64,000 bases of DNA from Lactifluus volemus. Lineage: Eukaryota > Basidiomycota > Agaricomycetes > Russulales > Russulaceae. A model generated the notes under the pieces. That model worked only from the letters and a program-made list of their open reading frames with translations. It had not been told where the DNA came from and ran no database searches. The DNA is taken from positions 1,860,001-1,924,000 of the forward strand of contig WTXI01000002.1 in assembly GCA_022376515.1 (NCBI GenBank). The letters run 5' to 3'. The translations under genes and the position numbers were made by a program. Below, one piece after another: positions 10,844 through 22,346 of the stretch; the first letter of the stretch is position 1, and each line of letters opens with the position of its first letter.

Positions 10844-11758
10844 ATGAGTGCACGATTGGCCTCGTTCCGTGGGCCATCTACACCCTCATCATCTCCCGTT
10901 AAGAAGGCTCAATCTCCGAAGTCCACACAAACCATCAAACCGACGGAACATACCTATCATCGGAAAATACGATCTTCGCTGCAAGAGCTTAGGCAAGCTT
11001 GCTGGACATGGGACGATCTCGTGCGTAAGGATGGCCTCAAAGCCGTCCGCGACCTCATAGATGCGAGAACCGATCTCGAGTGCGTCTCTCTCTCTCTATC
11101 GTAGGCTCACGCAAAGGTGATGATGGAAACCGTTTTCAGTAACATGCTCGCGCTCGTGCCCGACGGAGAGCAGCCCCGCACTCGACTGGTTGGTCCGAAA
11201 CTCTCATACATGGACGAGCGCATAGCCGCGATCGACCTGGTCATATCAAAGCTCGTGCGGTTTTGTTCCTTCTCTAGCCTGTTCAATCGCCATTCACCCA
11301 CCACAGAGAAAGCAATTCCAAAAGATGAATTCTATAGTCGACGGTCTCGAAGCTCTTCTCGCTGACGCGCACAAGACCAAAGGATGGCATTGGGTCTGCT
11401 CGGAACCCATGTGGACCACTTGGCCCATGGAAAAGTTCGGTACGTTCATTTATCCCCCAATGCCCGTCTATCGTAGTTTGAAAAGCCGTACTTCCGTTTC
11501 CAGTCACCTCAGTATCGGACATCCTCTGGCCATACCGCCACTCCTTGGAACTGCACATCGAGCTTATCAATACTTTGCGAGTCACGACGTCTCCTTTGAG
11601 ACATCCCGCAAGGCCGCCAATACATGGGTTGAACAGCCCACCTCGAAGACGATAGTTGGGATGCAAATTGGGAAGCTTTGTGTGAGTCGAAATCGATCGT
11701 TGGAACAGCCAGTAAAAAAGTCATAGTCCTTTTTTTGTATGTGGGAGCCCATAGATAA
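10844..11758 (+). CDS. Unknown protein, conserved-looking, frame breaks
   Basis: I do not recognise the family. The ATG at 10844 gives MSARLASFRGPSTPSSSPVK. A helical protein follows, with HRKIRSSLQELRQACWTWDD, an intron, NMLALVPDGEQPRTRLVGPK, YMDERIAAIDLVISKL, QFQKMNSIVDGLEALLADA and HKTKGWHWVCSEPMWTTWPM. After another intron come VSDILWPYRHSLELHIELIN and SHDVSFETSRKAANTWVEQP, then an acidic HLEDDSWDANWEAL. The regular helices, the tryptophan-rich blocks and the clean intron boundaries argue for a real gene. The last three blocks lie in three different frames, with one-base breaks near 11580 and 11639. The C-terminal end is therefore uncertain; I used the stop at 11756-11758. It converges tail to tail with SYF1, 29 bp away. 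Confidence 0.65.
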
Positions 11759-11787
11759 ACAGAAGTACGACAGCGTATCGCATGATC

Positions 11788-14700
11788 TCAGATTTCCTCG
11801 TCCGATATATGGATCTCATCTGCATTTCCTACTATCTGTGGACTCGTGGGCTTTTGCGCCTGTTCGTCGTCATCCTTGGGTCGTGTTGTTGTTTTGCCGA
11901 CACAAACGTCGGGCCAGCCTTTCCACCACCAGATTGTTTCTCTGCAGCGGCCATAGGATCCAACACAGCCTCGTCTTCTCCCATATTCTTTGCCACGCCT
12001 TGCCGAGCCGCCAGTGCTTGCGCTGCGAGGTAACTCGCCTCGGTGTTGAACTGAGCCTGAACGCTGCGCTTGATACGCAACATTTCGCGGAACGTGTCCT
12101 CAGATCCGGTGTCAATTTCGAAAGCGTGCCACTCCGCCCAGAATTCGGGGTTCGTCCGCGGGTCGCAAAACTGAGAGGCGTGCGCGTAGATGGCACGTGC
12201 TCGGTCGATCTCACCGAGCTTGCGCTCCAACGCAGCAAAGCGGAGACAAATCTTGGCCGTCTGTTGGTCGGGGAGAACCTCCAGTGCACGCTCGTATATA
12301 GGCCGGGTTGCAGTGAGGCCATAGTTCGCCGCCGCCTTGGCGATATAGACGGTGAACATCTTGAAAAAGAGGGCCAATGATTGAGATCATAATGCACCAG
12401 AGGGGTTGGGAAACGGCTTACCTCAAATTTATCTTCGTTCTCAACAACCTCAGTAGCGCGGTCATAGATGGACATGGCTCGTTTCGCTAGTCCATGTTCC
12501 TCCTCGAGTTGAGCATACATCAGGAATATTGGTTTGCATGATTTCGGCGGGCACTTTTCAACGGCCTGCTCGAACAAGTCGCGTGCTCTTTCCAGTTTTG
12601 AGCCACCCTGAGGCAGATTAGTATTCATGCGAACAGGACACAGCGAGTCCAAGGCTTACGTATCGCTTGACGAATTTCGAGAGATATATGTTCCAAATTT
12701 CAAAAGAAACTGGGAAGGTGAAAAGCTCGACGCCTCTCTCGTAAACTTTGAAGCTTTCCTCAAAGTATTGTTTTCTTCCAGGAATGCAGCATAATTGACA
12801 ATGATTGGGCGTTCGCAATGCGGAGCTCCAAGATTTTGTCATATACACCCTTTGTGGACTCCACCGTCCCGAGGACTCCTCGAGATCGACATAGAACGAC
12901 CAGAGCTTGAGTGACTTGAAAAGCCGTGCCTGCACTGGGAGTGACTTGAAAGCACCTGTTAGAAATCAGACAGATTTTGCTGTTGTAAAACGTACGTGAT
13001 CATGGTAGTTGACCTTCGTGTTTTTGGGAATAGCGGTGGCCCGTTGCATGACGCGGATAGCATCATCGTAATTTCTGCGATACTATGAATCATTGTTGGG
13101 GTCCACATAACAATATTACTCACTCATGTCTAACTTCCATCTCGGCCCATTCACACCAGATCTCGGCAAGGTCCTCGACATTCTTGAAGTTGACCTTGGT
13201 GGCCTTCTCAAGCACCTTGCGTGCACTAGCGAGGTCTGCTTCCGCTTCGCCCGTGGTTCCGCCTTCCTCGTAGAACTTGGCAAAGTTGATATACAAGCGA
13301 TGAAAGTTCGCTGTGGCCTTGCGCGAGGCGATGGCCGAGAGAGCTTTTGTATACGTCTCTGCAACCTGACGGACGAGATCGATAAGTACTAGTTTAAAAA
13401 AATGGGAAGATAATGCATTCAAACCTTCTCGTCATCCTGACCCCAGAGCGCTACCCTCTTCTCCCATTCCTGGACGTCGTTTGGATTCCGCCTGAGCAAC
13501 ACGTCGTTCACCAAGAAAGGCCGTCTATCCATCAACTCTTCGAACTCTTTCATTTTGGCGTCGAGTTCCTCCTCCGTCTCTTTCGCGTCAAAGTCTTCGT
13601 CCTCCTCGTCGGGATTTGCCAGCTCTTCCATAAGGGCGCTGATTACTGACTCGCTGAACTCGGCGTAGGCATCAAAGATTTGCGTAAAGTCGCGGATGGT
13701 GAGCACCGAGGCTATGCCAGTTTCGAAAGTTTCCTTGGCGCGGTCAAACTCCCCCCGCTTGATCCAGTAGGTGGCTATACCGGTCCATAGTTGACCTGCT
13801 TGATCTTTGTACACTGCGAGACCATCTTTGTGGACGATTTGCTCGATGTTGAGCCTCCGTGGACTATTGGGATCTTCGTCCTCGGCTGCGTCAGTCAATG
13901 CAAGTTCTTCAATACCGAGGCCAACGTCCTCTGCGTGTGCTTCAACCACGTCCAGCCAGTCCCCAAGAAGTTGGTATGGGCTCTTTCCCTCTGAACTGAC
14001 GTATTCTCCTCGCGCGGCCTTTCTCGACAGTAAGAGTAACAACTTGGCAGCCTCGAGAGGTCGAGGGGAGGGATTGCTAGGAGACAGTAAGAGCGCCACG
14101 TAACGCTCCGTCACTGACGGGTCTATTGCAAGATACCTGCGATATACGGAGACTGTCGTGGGCCCGCCTCGATTCTCTGCCCAGAGGAGGTAGCGGACCC
14201 ATATCCGGTGATGTAAGGAGGGGGGTAAGGTTCGCAGTGCCCGGTCAAAGGTCCGACGCGCATGAGAATGAGAGAGGGTAGGAGGGCAGTTCGGGTGACC
14301 GAAGATGGAGAGGTACATCAACCACAGCCTCGGCAGCTAGGTAAACGTATAGGGTTAGCTCCAGTTTCCGAGACGAAATATGAGGTCGTTGACGGACCTT
14401 TGGTAACCACATCAAAGCACGCTCAAAGGTGGCCACTAGAGTCTTCCACTCCTCCCACCCTACCACACCATCCAGGCCACCGTCCCATTGCTCCAAGTCC
14501 TCCTGCTCTTCCTCCAGCGCGTCTTTGATATCCGGAAGTCGTTTCTTCCCACCTGCTTTCTTTTTTATTATCTGCTTGCCCAAGACGTAGGACATCCGCA
14601 TATGAAGGTAAGATTTCCATAGCTTGAACGAGCCAGCAAAGTTCGCGAGCGCTGCCTCATAGAGATAGGTGAGACGCTGAAGGGACTGACGAGCAACAGG

Positions 14701-14967
14701 TGAGGCAAGAGGACCGAGGAGAGAGCGTGTCTCAGAAGGGATGTCCGACACCGGCTCAAGCTTAAGGAGAGTGTTCTGCGCTTCGCGGGTAGCGTTGATT
14801 GCGGACCACCATTGTCGGAAAGAAGTCGGGTTGCGGAGGAGGTCTTCTTCTCTGTGTAGGTCTTTTACGGATATGAGAGACGGGTGCGTTATTGGGGTAG
14901 GAATAGGTGAAGTGAGTGGGAAAGAGGCAGAAAGGGATTCGATATTCACGCCTCCGTCGACGGTCAT
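11788..14967 (-). CDS. Pre-mRNA splicing factor SYF1/XAB2 (HAT repeats), frame breaks
   Basis: A spliceosomal NineTeen-complex scaffold built of HAT (half-TPR) helical repeats; also known as XAB2 or Clf3. The start at 14967 (MTVDGGVNIESLSASFPLTS) leads into repeats such as TSFRQWWSAINATRE, YLYEAALANFAGSFKLWKSY, TFDRALRTLPPSLHHRIWVR, SVYRRYLAIDPSVTERYV, ETFETGIASVLTIRDFTQIF, YTKALSAIASRKATANFHRL, SFKVYERGVELFTFPVSFEI and WNIYLSKFVKRY, then LERARDLFEQAVEKCPPK. The conserved acidic tail (VGNADEIHISDEEI) is in a different frame from the exon before it; one missing base near 11877 explains this. Three further one-base breaks fall at about 12769, 12805 and 12876. This gene is essential in yeast, so the breaks are almost certainly sequence errors. 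The start codon is 79 bp from that of the divergent Rab prenyltransferase gene. Confidence 0.88.
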
Positions 14968-15046
14968 TGTGTCGCGGTGCTCTCGACAACGCGTCAAATT
15001 GGCGGAAAGCCTTGTCTTCAGTTTCACACGATCTCGTCTAAGCCTG

Positions 15047-16484
15047 ATGGTACGCAAACATAGACACCTTTCCTTTCTACAACTTTAAAACAGAATTTGC
15101 TAGCACGGCGTCCGACGAACTAGGGATACTCAGCAAGCACTTGCAGCTAAACGCGAGCGTGACAAGGCAAAGCTCTCTACTTATCTCGCCTTGACAAATG
15201 ACACGCTCTCTAGGGTATGCCATCTCTTTCTCAATTACTCACGCGCCTCAATCTTTCATAGAAGAAGAATGAGGACTGGAGCAGAGAGGCATTCAATCTC
15301 ACTACGCAACTACTCTCGACACATCCTGATATTACCAACCCCGAATTTTACACCGTATGGAACTATCGTAGAAACATTCTCATTAACGGTATCTTTCCCG
15401 AGAGGTACGCCAGTACACTCTGAACCACTCATCTGTCGTTTAACCCTCCAGTTAGTTCTCCGGAAGAGATCAATGAGATCCTCAATGATGACTTATCGAT
15501 GACAACCAAGGCGCTCAAGATTCACCCAAAAGTCTACTGGATCTGGAATCATAGGAGATGGTGTCTCGAGCATATCCCAGAGAATCCCACATCTGCGGAT
15601 ACTCAGGTATGGAGGCGATCAACCTGGGAGAGAGAGCTGTTCATCGTGGAGAAGATGCTCGACGCCGATGCTCGGAACTGTGCGTCCTCCTCATCCTGTC
15701 GGCTGCTATTTCATGATTGTCTATCCGCTTTAGTTATAGCGTGGGACTATCGTCGTTATGTCCTGGAGAGCATGCCCGTGCGGCGCCCGGAAAAGACAGA
15801 ACTTGCATATACAACGAAAAAGATCGAGGCCAACTTTTCAAACTTTAGCGCTTGGCACCAAAGGACGAAAGTATTAAGTTCCTTGTGGGCTAGTGGTGAG
15901 GTTGATAGAGCATCATCGCTCCAGAGAGGTGCGGACGGGTTGCCCCTTCAAAATCTATTGCTAACGGCTTCGGGAATCAGAGTTTGAGCTTGTGCAGAAT
16001 GCCATGTTCACCCTGCCTGAGGACCAGAGTGCGTGGTTGTATCACCGCTGGCTAATTGGTTCAGGTAGGCGGTTCATTTCCCGCTTTACCGCATGTCCCT
16101 TGACCATTGTGCCAGGGGAAGACAAGGACATACTGGAGCGTGAGATTGATGTGGTGCAGACACTTCTTGATGAACAACCGGACAGCAAATGTGGGTTTCC
16201 AGTCGCATGTCACCCGCGCGGCTCAACTAACGCGCTCGTCGTCTATGTAGGGTGTATGGATTCACTGGTCGCGTACAAGCTATTGCTCCTGAAGAATCAT
16301 GTACCTGCAGGATCGCAAGAGAGTACCGACGCCATGAGTCAGTGCCTGACGTTACTCGGGCAGCTAGAAGAACTTGATCCGATGCGACGGCAGAGATATC
16401 GGGACATGGGTGGGTCTAGTCTCAACGAATCCCCGCATAACTCTTACGCGTGTCATTGTAGGCGCTCAATTGAAGGGTGGATGA
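15047..16484 (+). CDS. Rab geranylgeranyltransferase alpha subunit (BET4 type)
   Basis: The alpha subunit of geranylgeranyltransferase II, which lipidates Rab GTPases such as the YPT1 product encoded later in this window. The start codon stands alone: ATG at 15047-15049 is followed at once by an intron (15050-15103), after which HGVRRTRDTQQALAAKRERD continues. MHGVRR is the expected N-terminus of this family. PFTA-type helical repeats follow: TVWNYRRNILI, VYWIWNHRRWCLEHIP, AWDYRRYVLESMP, NFSNFSAWHQRTKVLSSLW and SAWLYHRWLIGS. The last exon joins at GDM and stops at 16482-16484. About eight short introns are present. No damaged catalytic feature is evident. SYF1 starts 79 bp away in the opposite direction. 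Confidence 0.88.
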
Positions 16485-16671
16485 CATCTACGGCAACTAG
16501 GATAAATGCATATATCTCACCTCGTCTAATGACAAATGCCAGGCTCACACAAGAATTATATCAAGTAGCAATGACATTTCTTCAAAACTGATGAAAAGGC
16601 ACATGTGGTCTGCGAAGTCTCAGATACAATTACACCAGCGCTTCCTTCAGAATGATTTACTCGAGACAAAT

Positions 16672-16890
16672 CTAGCATTTGCAGTTGCCAGGGGGGCACG
16701 TGCAGCTGCCCGAGTGTGAGTGCCACATTTCTGAGAAAACCAAGTATTAAGACGACATACCTGTCGCCGCAATTGCAAGTGGACACGCCGCAAGAACCGG
16801 CCTCGTTAACAGGGATCTGGGTAGTCTGAAAGAAGATGAGAGATGAGAAAAGGAAAGCCGAGATGGAACAAGGAAACCTACGGGAGACAT
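16672..16890 (-). CDS. Metallothionein, 35 residues, three exons
   Basis: A tiny cysteine-rich metal-binding protein that is not visible as an open frame. Exon 1 (16882-16890) is just ATG TCT CCC. Exon 2 (16761-16825) carries TTQIPVNEAGSCGVSTCNCG. Exon 3 (16672-16705) carries SCTCPPGNCKC and the stop. Both introns have GT...AG ends and the phases fit exactly: 9+65+34 nt make 35 codons plus stop. Seven cysteines fall at residues 15, 20, 22, 26, 28, 33 and 35, giving C-X4-C-X-C-X3-C-X-C-X4-C-X-C; every Cys but the first belongs to a C-X-C pair. The length and CXC pattern resemble the copper or cadmium metallothioneins of ectomycorrhizal and other Agaricomycetes. It probably buffers cytosolic Cu(I), Zn or Cd. 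A TATA-like box lies 59 bp upstream. The Cys-free first 14 residues are unlike the classical Neurospora protein. Confidence 0.82.
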
Positions 16891-16948
16891 TGTGAAGATT
16901 CAAAGCGTATCAACGTTGTGAGAGAGGGAGCGACCAAATCTTGTGGGC

Positions 16949-16954
16949 TTTATA
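16949..16954 (-). promoter_or_regulatory. TATA box of the metallothionein gene
   Basis: TATAAA on the minus strand, 59 bp upstream of the metallothionein start codon. The position and strong match suit a strongly inducible gene. I did not find a metal-response element that I could defend. Confidence 0.5.
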
Positions 16955-17640
16955 ACTCGAAAACTGTATATACACATGTTTGGTTGATCCGCTTAACCCT
17001 CGTGACCCCCGCCCCAAGCGGATACGACCAAATGGGTTACCATGATTTTGATGGGGGATAACATCCACAATGTGAATGGCCCGTTATTACTGTATTTGAA
17101 GACCTATCGAGACCTGGCGTATCTTTGTATCTAGTTGGGAATATTGCACTTTCAGGTTGGAAAAGTGGTATATCCGGATTTTCTCATCAGATGTCTGGAA
17201 CAGAATCTAGCCATGCATTTGGCTCGTGCCACCGAACCGTTCTAGGTTCGATTGCTTGATGTGTTTATGTATGCGCTATATAAATGATCCGGTGTCGAGG
17301 TAACGTTGTCGAGGTGACGTCAGGACATGAGGGTAAATATGGCCTGATAATAGCTAAGAGGTTCGAGATCATTACTGTATAGCCACATAATGGGAACACG
17401 AACGAGGGAGAATCACCTCGTTGATAAACACGTTTTTTGAGAAAAAAGATTTGATTAGGGGGTACCGAGTCAGGGTTTTGCCGCCTCGTGGGTTCAACGA
17501 GGTCGAACCCTAGTAAGAAAGGCGAGCCAAAGACGACTCTTTTCTTTCTCCCCCATCTCTTCTCCTCTCTGCCTTCCTCCCTCTCCTCTAACCCAACACC
17601 CACAGCTGTGATATCTGCTCAGACGGCTAGTTTGCCTCTA
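16955..17640. other. Intergenic between metallothionein and EDC4-like genes
   Basis: This spacer of about 690 bp separates divergent genes. It includes a plus-strand TATATAAA near 17277-17284, a GC-rich patch near 17010, and a pyrimidine-rich tract at 17535-17595 just before the EDC4 start, probably its core promoter and 5' UTR. No gene is seen. Confidence 0.5.
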
Positions 17641-20600
17641 ATGGATTCTCACAATTTCATTCGTAACATTTTTTCCAGAAATACGAGTCCTCCGCATAGC
17701 ATGCAATCTTATCCTGAAGACCAATCTCCGTCCGCCCAACAACTCCAGCAGTTCCAGCGCGTTTCCCCTTCACAAAGCCTCAAAGAAGCCGCTCCGTCCT
17801 CTTCTCCAACCCACGTCGACTCTCTCTTCTCTAATTTAACTGCATCTGGCCAGTCCAGTGTTATTCCGAACCCCTCCCACCACGCCCCTGCAGCTCAGCC
17901 TACAGCCACGTCCACGTCAGGTCCCACTTCCCCCGCATCTTCTATCACCGCTCTCTCCGCACCCACCAACATGTCTACCTCCACCAACACTCCACCAAAT
18001 ACAAACCTCCCAGGTGACAGCAGGCAAAGCGCTCTTCTTTCTCTCTTGGGTTCCGTGTCTCCGGCAGGCTCCTCCTCATCCGGTGCACCTCGCCAAGTTC
18101 CTACACCTCCTGTCCCTTCAAACCGTAACGTACCTCCTGCTCCTCCCAATAATGAGTCGCAAGGCCGTCTTCTTCTGGAACAACTCATGGCAACGTAATC
18201 ATCTTTTCGTTTCTCTCTCCTCACCTCTATTTACCCTTTATCGCTTATTCCCAGTGGCGGCAGCGCTCCTCGCCCCAACCTCTCGGATACTTCCCAGCAA
18301 CGTCCTTCGCCCCCCACCGGGCCTCCGCCTTCCTACTCGCTCATGGGCCCTTCTCCTCAGCAAACAGACACTAGCTCTTACTATGAGCCAGACCTTGTCA
18401 CTGTGCAAACCACGAGCGACGTTATTCAAGGCGCTGTGTCAGCCGGACAGTCCCAGACGCAAGGCTCACCTCCGCCAGGCAGGACCATGTTTGACTTCGT
18501 TTCACCTTTCGACGCACTCGCTTCGTCCTCGGTCGTCCCCCCTACCCGCAAGCCCGCTCCACCTCTCTCCAACCAGCAACCTTCCCCGGAGCCGTTCGAA
18601 GACACCTGGTCGTCCGCCGTCATCGACCCCAAGCGCCAGTCGGTCGACAATCTTCTCGAACAGATTGGCAGTCCCAAAGCCCCTGTCGCATCGTCAGTTC
18701 ACTCGATCCCCGGCGCCTTTGAACGGCATACTCCCGACGAAGAGACGGCCATCGCTGAGCCAATGCAGTCCAAGTCAGCGTCCCGTCCACTTCCTCCGAA
18801 GCCCATGCAAGCTCCTTCTCCTCCGCGTGCATCTCCTCCAAAGGTCAACCCTCCCGTTCGTCGGGAAGTTCAAGTATCGGAACCCCACATGGGACCGTCA
18901 GTCGGTCCTTCTCTTTCGCACATAGTTACGGGCACAGCTCAGCGAGAAAAAGAAAGTTCGCCAGGTCCGCGCGGGGGCTGGAAGGGACACGACGGTGGTC
19001 GCAACCGTGGCTCAGGATCCAAGGTTAAGGCCCAATCTGGTCCTATGTAGGTGTTTTCTACCCTGCAACGTACTGAGAACATATCCTGAACCTCACTCCC
19101 ACAGCTCTCAGCCGCAGACAATCATCGTGGACACCACGCAGCTATTGGATGATATCCAGGCCCCTCGTGATGCTGTAAAGTCGACGGCGATTGCCCTGGT
19201 TAGAGTTGACTCTAACTTTTTACCCGGAACGACCATTGGTGCTACGCACTGGGTTGCCTATGCCATGACGAAAGGTGCGCTGCTATGCAACTACTGAAGA
19301 GAGGGTAATGGTCGTCCTCACCGTTTCTGCCAAGGTCGTGTCCGTGTCATCTCCCGTTCGAGTGGTGACCGTACCTTGCTTCAATTGCCGGTTGTGTTCT
19401 CTCCTTCTACGTCCGTGACCGATATGGCTGTTTCGGGAACCGACTTGCAGGTGTTACTTCGGATGGTGGCCTCGTTATCTGGGAGCTACCAGACATAATT
19501 ACCGATGATGTCCCGTATGTCTCATCGACTGTATTGCACGAATACCTCTTCCACTTATCTCTACACGTTTCAGTGGCAAGGTCTTACTCTGCATCTTACC
19601 CTCCGAAGGCCAGGAGGCGCTTCATTCCGTCAAGTGGCACCCGAGGCAACAAGACACCGTGGCTGTGGCCTCTGGAAACGATATCTATGTGCTCGACATC
19701 ATTGAAGCTTTCAGGGCCTTCCATGGTGATGCTATTGTGCAAGGTGAACTGCATCGTCTTGTGCAGTCCATAAGGATGCCTGCTGTATGTTATGTTTTTC
19801 TCTCGTTTGGGATGCTTTGGCTCAAATGAAGTTTTAGCCACTCGTTGCGTTCGAGTTTGACATTGGTCACTCTGCCATTGCCACAATCACCAATGATTCT
19901 ACTCTCAGCCTTTGGAATATTCGCGACCGGAAACCCTTCTGGTCTTCGGTGATTCGTGGTGACGATCTTCCCTCTTCCATCACGTTTGTCGATGGTGGTG
20001 TTGTCATTGGCCGCAAGCAGGGCACTGTCTTCCAGCTTCTTCCGAACAAAAGCAATATCGTCCTTTCCACCATCAAGTTCGTCAGCGGTTTCGCCGACGA
20101 CACGGAAATGTTCGGTCACGCAAACTACGACTCTCGAATCCACACCCTGTGGGTCGCCAATAACCGCCGCGAGAGTATGATTGCTTTTAAGCTCGGCTTT
20201 GAGGCGTCCTCTCCGGGTAGGGGGAATGACTTGCGACCATACTTTGAGCAAGTCCTGGAATTTACTGGACCGAAGCCGACCATCCACTTCGTCATTCTGA
20301 CAGCGGATGCAGACCCGCGAGGCGAAGAAGCTCATGCTGCATGTGTCGCGGCAAAGGTTCCTCCTGGAGAGCTAGCACTCGTCGCATTCTCCGTCCACTC
20401 ATCCGGTGTAGACCAAGTTCTCATTCGCAAGGAAGGGTTTGATGGCGCGTTGGCGACGTCTGTGGCCAAGTTCCCGTCAGCTCCTCACTTGCTTCAGGGT
20501 CCACACCTGAATTAAGAAGCCAACGTCAGCAACCATCCACACTCCGCCTGTCAGCCTTGTTCAACCGGTTGCACAACCATCGATTCCTCCTGGCCCAGGA

Positions 20601-22346
20601 TCCGTACACCTCTTTCAGCTGAGGAAGCAGAAGCAGAAATCCGCGATGAGGGTCGCCCCAGTGACAGTCGTGGTCGTGGTAGGGGTAAGAATGTTGGCTG
20701 GAGGGAGAAAGAGGCGAAAGAGTCCGTTGCGAAACCGGCCGAGACGGCTCTAGCAGTGAAACGCAGATTGGCTTAGTCATGTCCAAAGAGATTAAGAAGA
20801 TGGAGGAGAATTTATACACCCGTATCGGCCGCCTTGTAGGAAAGGAGCTGATAAGCAGCGTAAGTCTCCCCCCCCTTCACACAGTGACTTGAGGTGCTTA
20901 CGTGCATGATTGTAGACCAACGGCTGGAGGATGTCCGTGTCAGCGAGCAGCAGGCAGACATTGCTCGTCAAGAGAAGCTTTTGAAGCTCATTTCCAATGA
21001 GTTGACCAAGAACACTACACGAGTGGTTGAGATGGCTGTCAAAGCGGAGGTCCAGAACTCAGTACTCCCATCGCTTGAGAACATTACCAAGAATGAGGTA
21101 AAGGCTGTTCTCAACGGCCAGATGCCAAGGGTCTTGGCGATTCGATGAGTCATGTATGCTGTCTCTTCGAGGTTTGTGCTTCGCACAACATTGACGATCT
21201 TGTAATATTCCAGGCACTCCCCAACGAAATTGAAAGGTTGCTTCTTCGACCTGATGTCTCTAACCATGTTGCGCGGACCTTCTCCTCAGCCATCACCCCG
21301 ATCATTGAGCGTCACGTGAAGGAAGCCATCAACAAGACATTGATTCCTGCGTATACAGCACAGTCCTCTGCTATGCACCAGGAGCTGTCCCGCGAGATCC
21401 ACGCGGAAATGTTGAACATCAAGAAAGAGGTCATTGCTTGGCAAAGTGAGGCTCTTCGCGGACAGGAGGTTAGTTCACTATTTCGAATCGATCCATATAC
21501 TAGGGCTAATTTTCCCGTGCCCCAGTCAATGATTAGGGAGCTTGAACAATCCGTCCGCACGCTCTCTGATCAGATCAAGTTCCTGAGCATGAACACTGGA
21601 ACACCACTCCAACAGTCTCAAGTGAAGTCCTCGCCGGGACCCGTTGCAAGTACGAACACCATGGTTCCCTTCAGTCAACAGCAATCCTTCCGTCACGCTG
21701 GGCCTCCTGTCAATGTTCCCCCGTTGTATGGGCCTCCTCCACAGCAGCCTTCACAGCAGCCTCAACAGCAACCATCCATGCAGGGTCAGTGGTTCCCATC
21801 GGGCATTCCTGCCCCTCAGGCGTCGCATCCTGCGCTTCCCCCTCCAACACAGCAAACGCCTCCGGCTCCGTCAGAGGAGACGTGGGATGATACCTATCTT
21901 TCCGTTCTAGGAACGCAGGATCTTCGTCAACTCCGTGAGCTATTGGCGAGGTCCAACCCTGAAGTTATCATGCCCTTGAAGGGGCAGCCGCCTTTATCGC
22001 AGGCAGTCATTCTGACGCTTGTGCACAGAGTAAGGCATTCCTGCAGCTGTGTGGTCTTTCGCTGAATTATCTCTTTTATTCTTAGCTCGCCGGGGCGATT
22101 GGTGAGAGTGCGCCGGTCGACGAATCGTTCAAGTCTTCAATGTGGTGGCTACAGCGTGCTGCCGCCGTGTTGAACACGAGCGATCCGCTCATCGCACCTT
22201 ACACCGCCCGCGTCTTGCCAAGTGTGCAAGCGATGCTCAATACAACGAAGCAACGTATCGCCATCCTCCCAGGAGGATCCCAGGTGTTGGAAACGGCCAG
22301 GACAATTTCTGAAGTCCAGGATGTCCTGAGCCACAAGCCGAATTAG
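17641..22346 (+). CDS. EDC4/Ge-1-like enhancer of mRNA decapping, WD40 plus coiled coil, frame breaks
   Basis: A large P-body scaffold that links the decapping enzyme to its activators. The start at 17641 gives MDSHNFIRNIFSRN, followed by about 450 Ser/Pro/Gln-rich residues. A WD40-like propeller begins near 19110: IIVDTTQLLDDIQAPRDAVK, RVISRSSGDRTLLQLPVVFS, LVIWELPDII, VASGNDIYVLDIIEAFR, HSAIATITNDSTLSLWNIRD and VVIGRKQGTVFQLLPN. A low-complexity linker and a coiled coil follow (MSKEIKKMEENLYTRIGRLV, VVEMAVKAEVQNSVLPSLEN). The C-terminal helical domain starts at TWDDTYLSVLGTQDLRQLRE, and the protein ends at VQDVLSHKPN. This order of propeller, linker, coil and helical domain is that of EDC4. 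At least three one-base frame breaks fall between about 20480 and 20745 in the linker, where PLSAEEAEAEIRDEG and SSSETQIGLVMSKEI lie in different frames. Confidence 0.85.

Noticed and set aside
11870..12652. A 260-codon minus-strand open frame over SYF1
   Set aside because: Its first part is SYF1 sequence, but it then reads through an intron and stays in a wrong frame. The HAT-repeat frame is the real one.
17485..17520. A tRNA-like B box on either strand
   Set aside because: GGTTCGA-like bases are present, but no acceptor stem, D arm or anticodon arm can be drawn around them.
17858..18925. A 355-codon plus-strand open frame
   Set aside because: It is the shifted frame of the Ser/Pro-rich EDC4 N-terminus. 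The other frame splices cleanly into the propeller, and this one does not.
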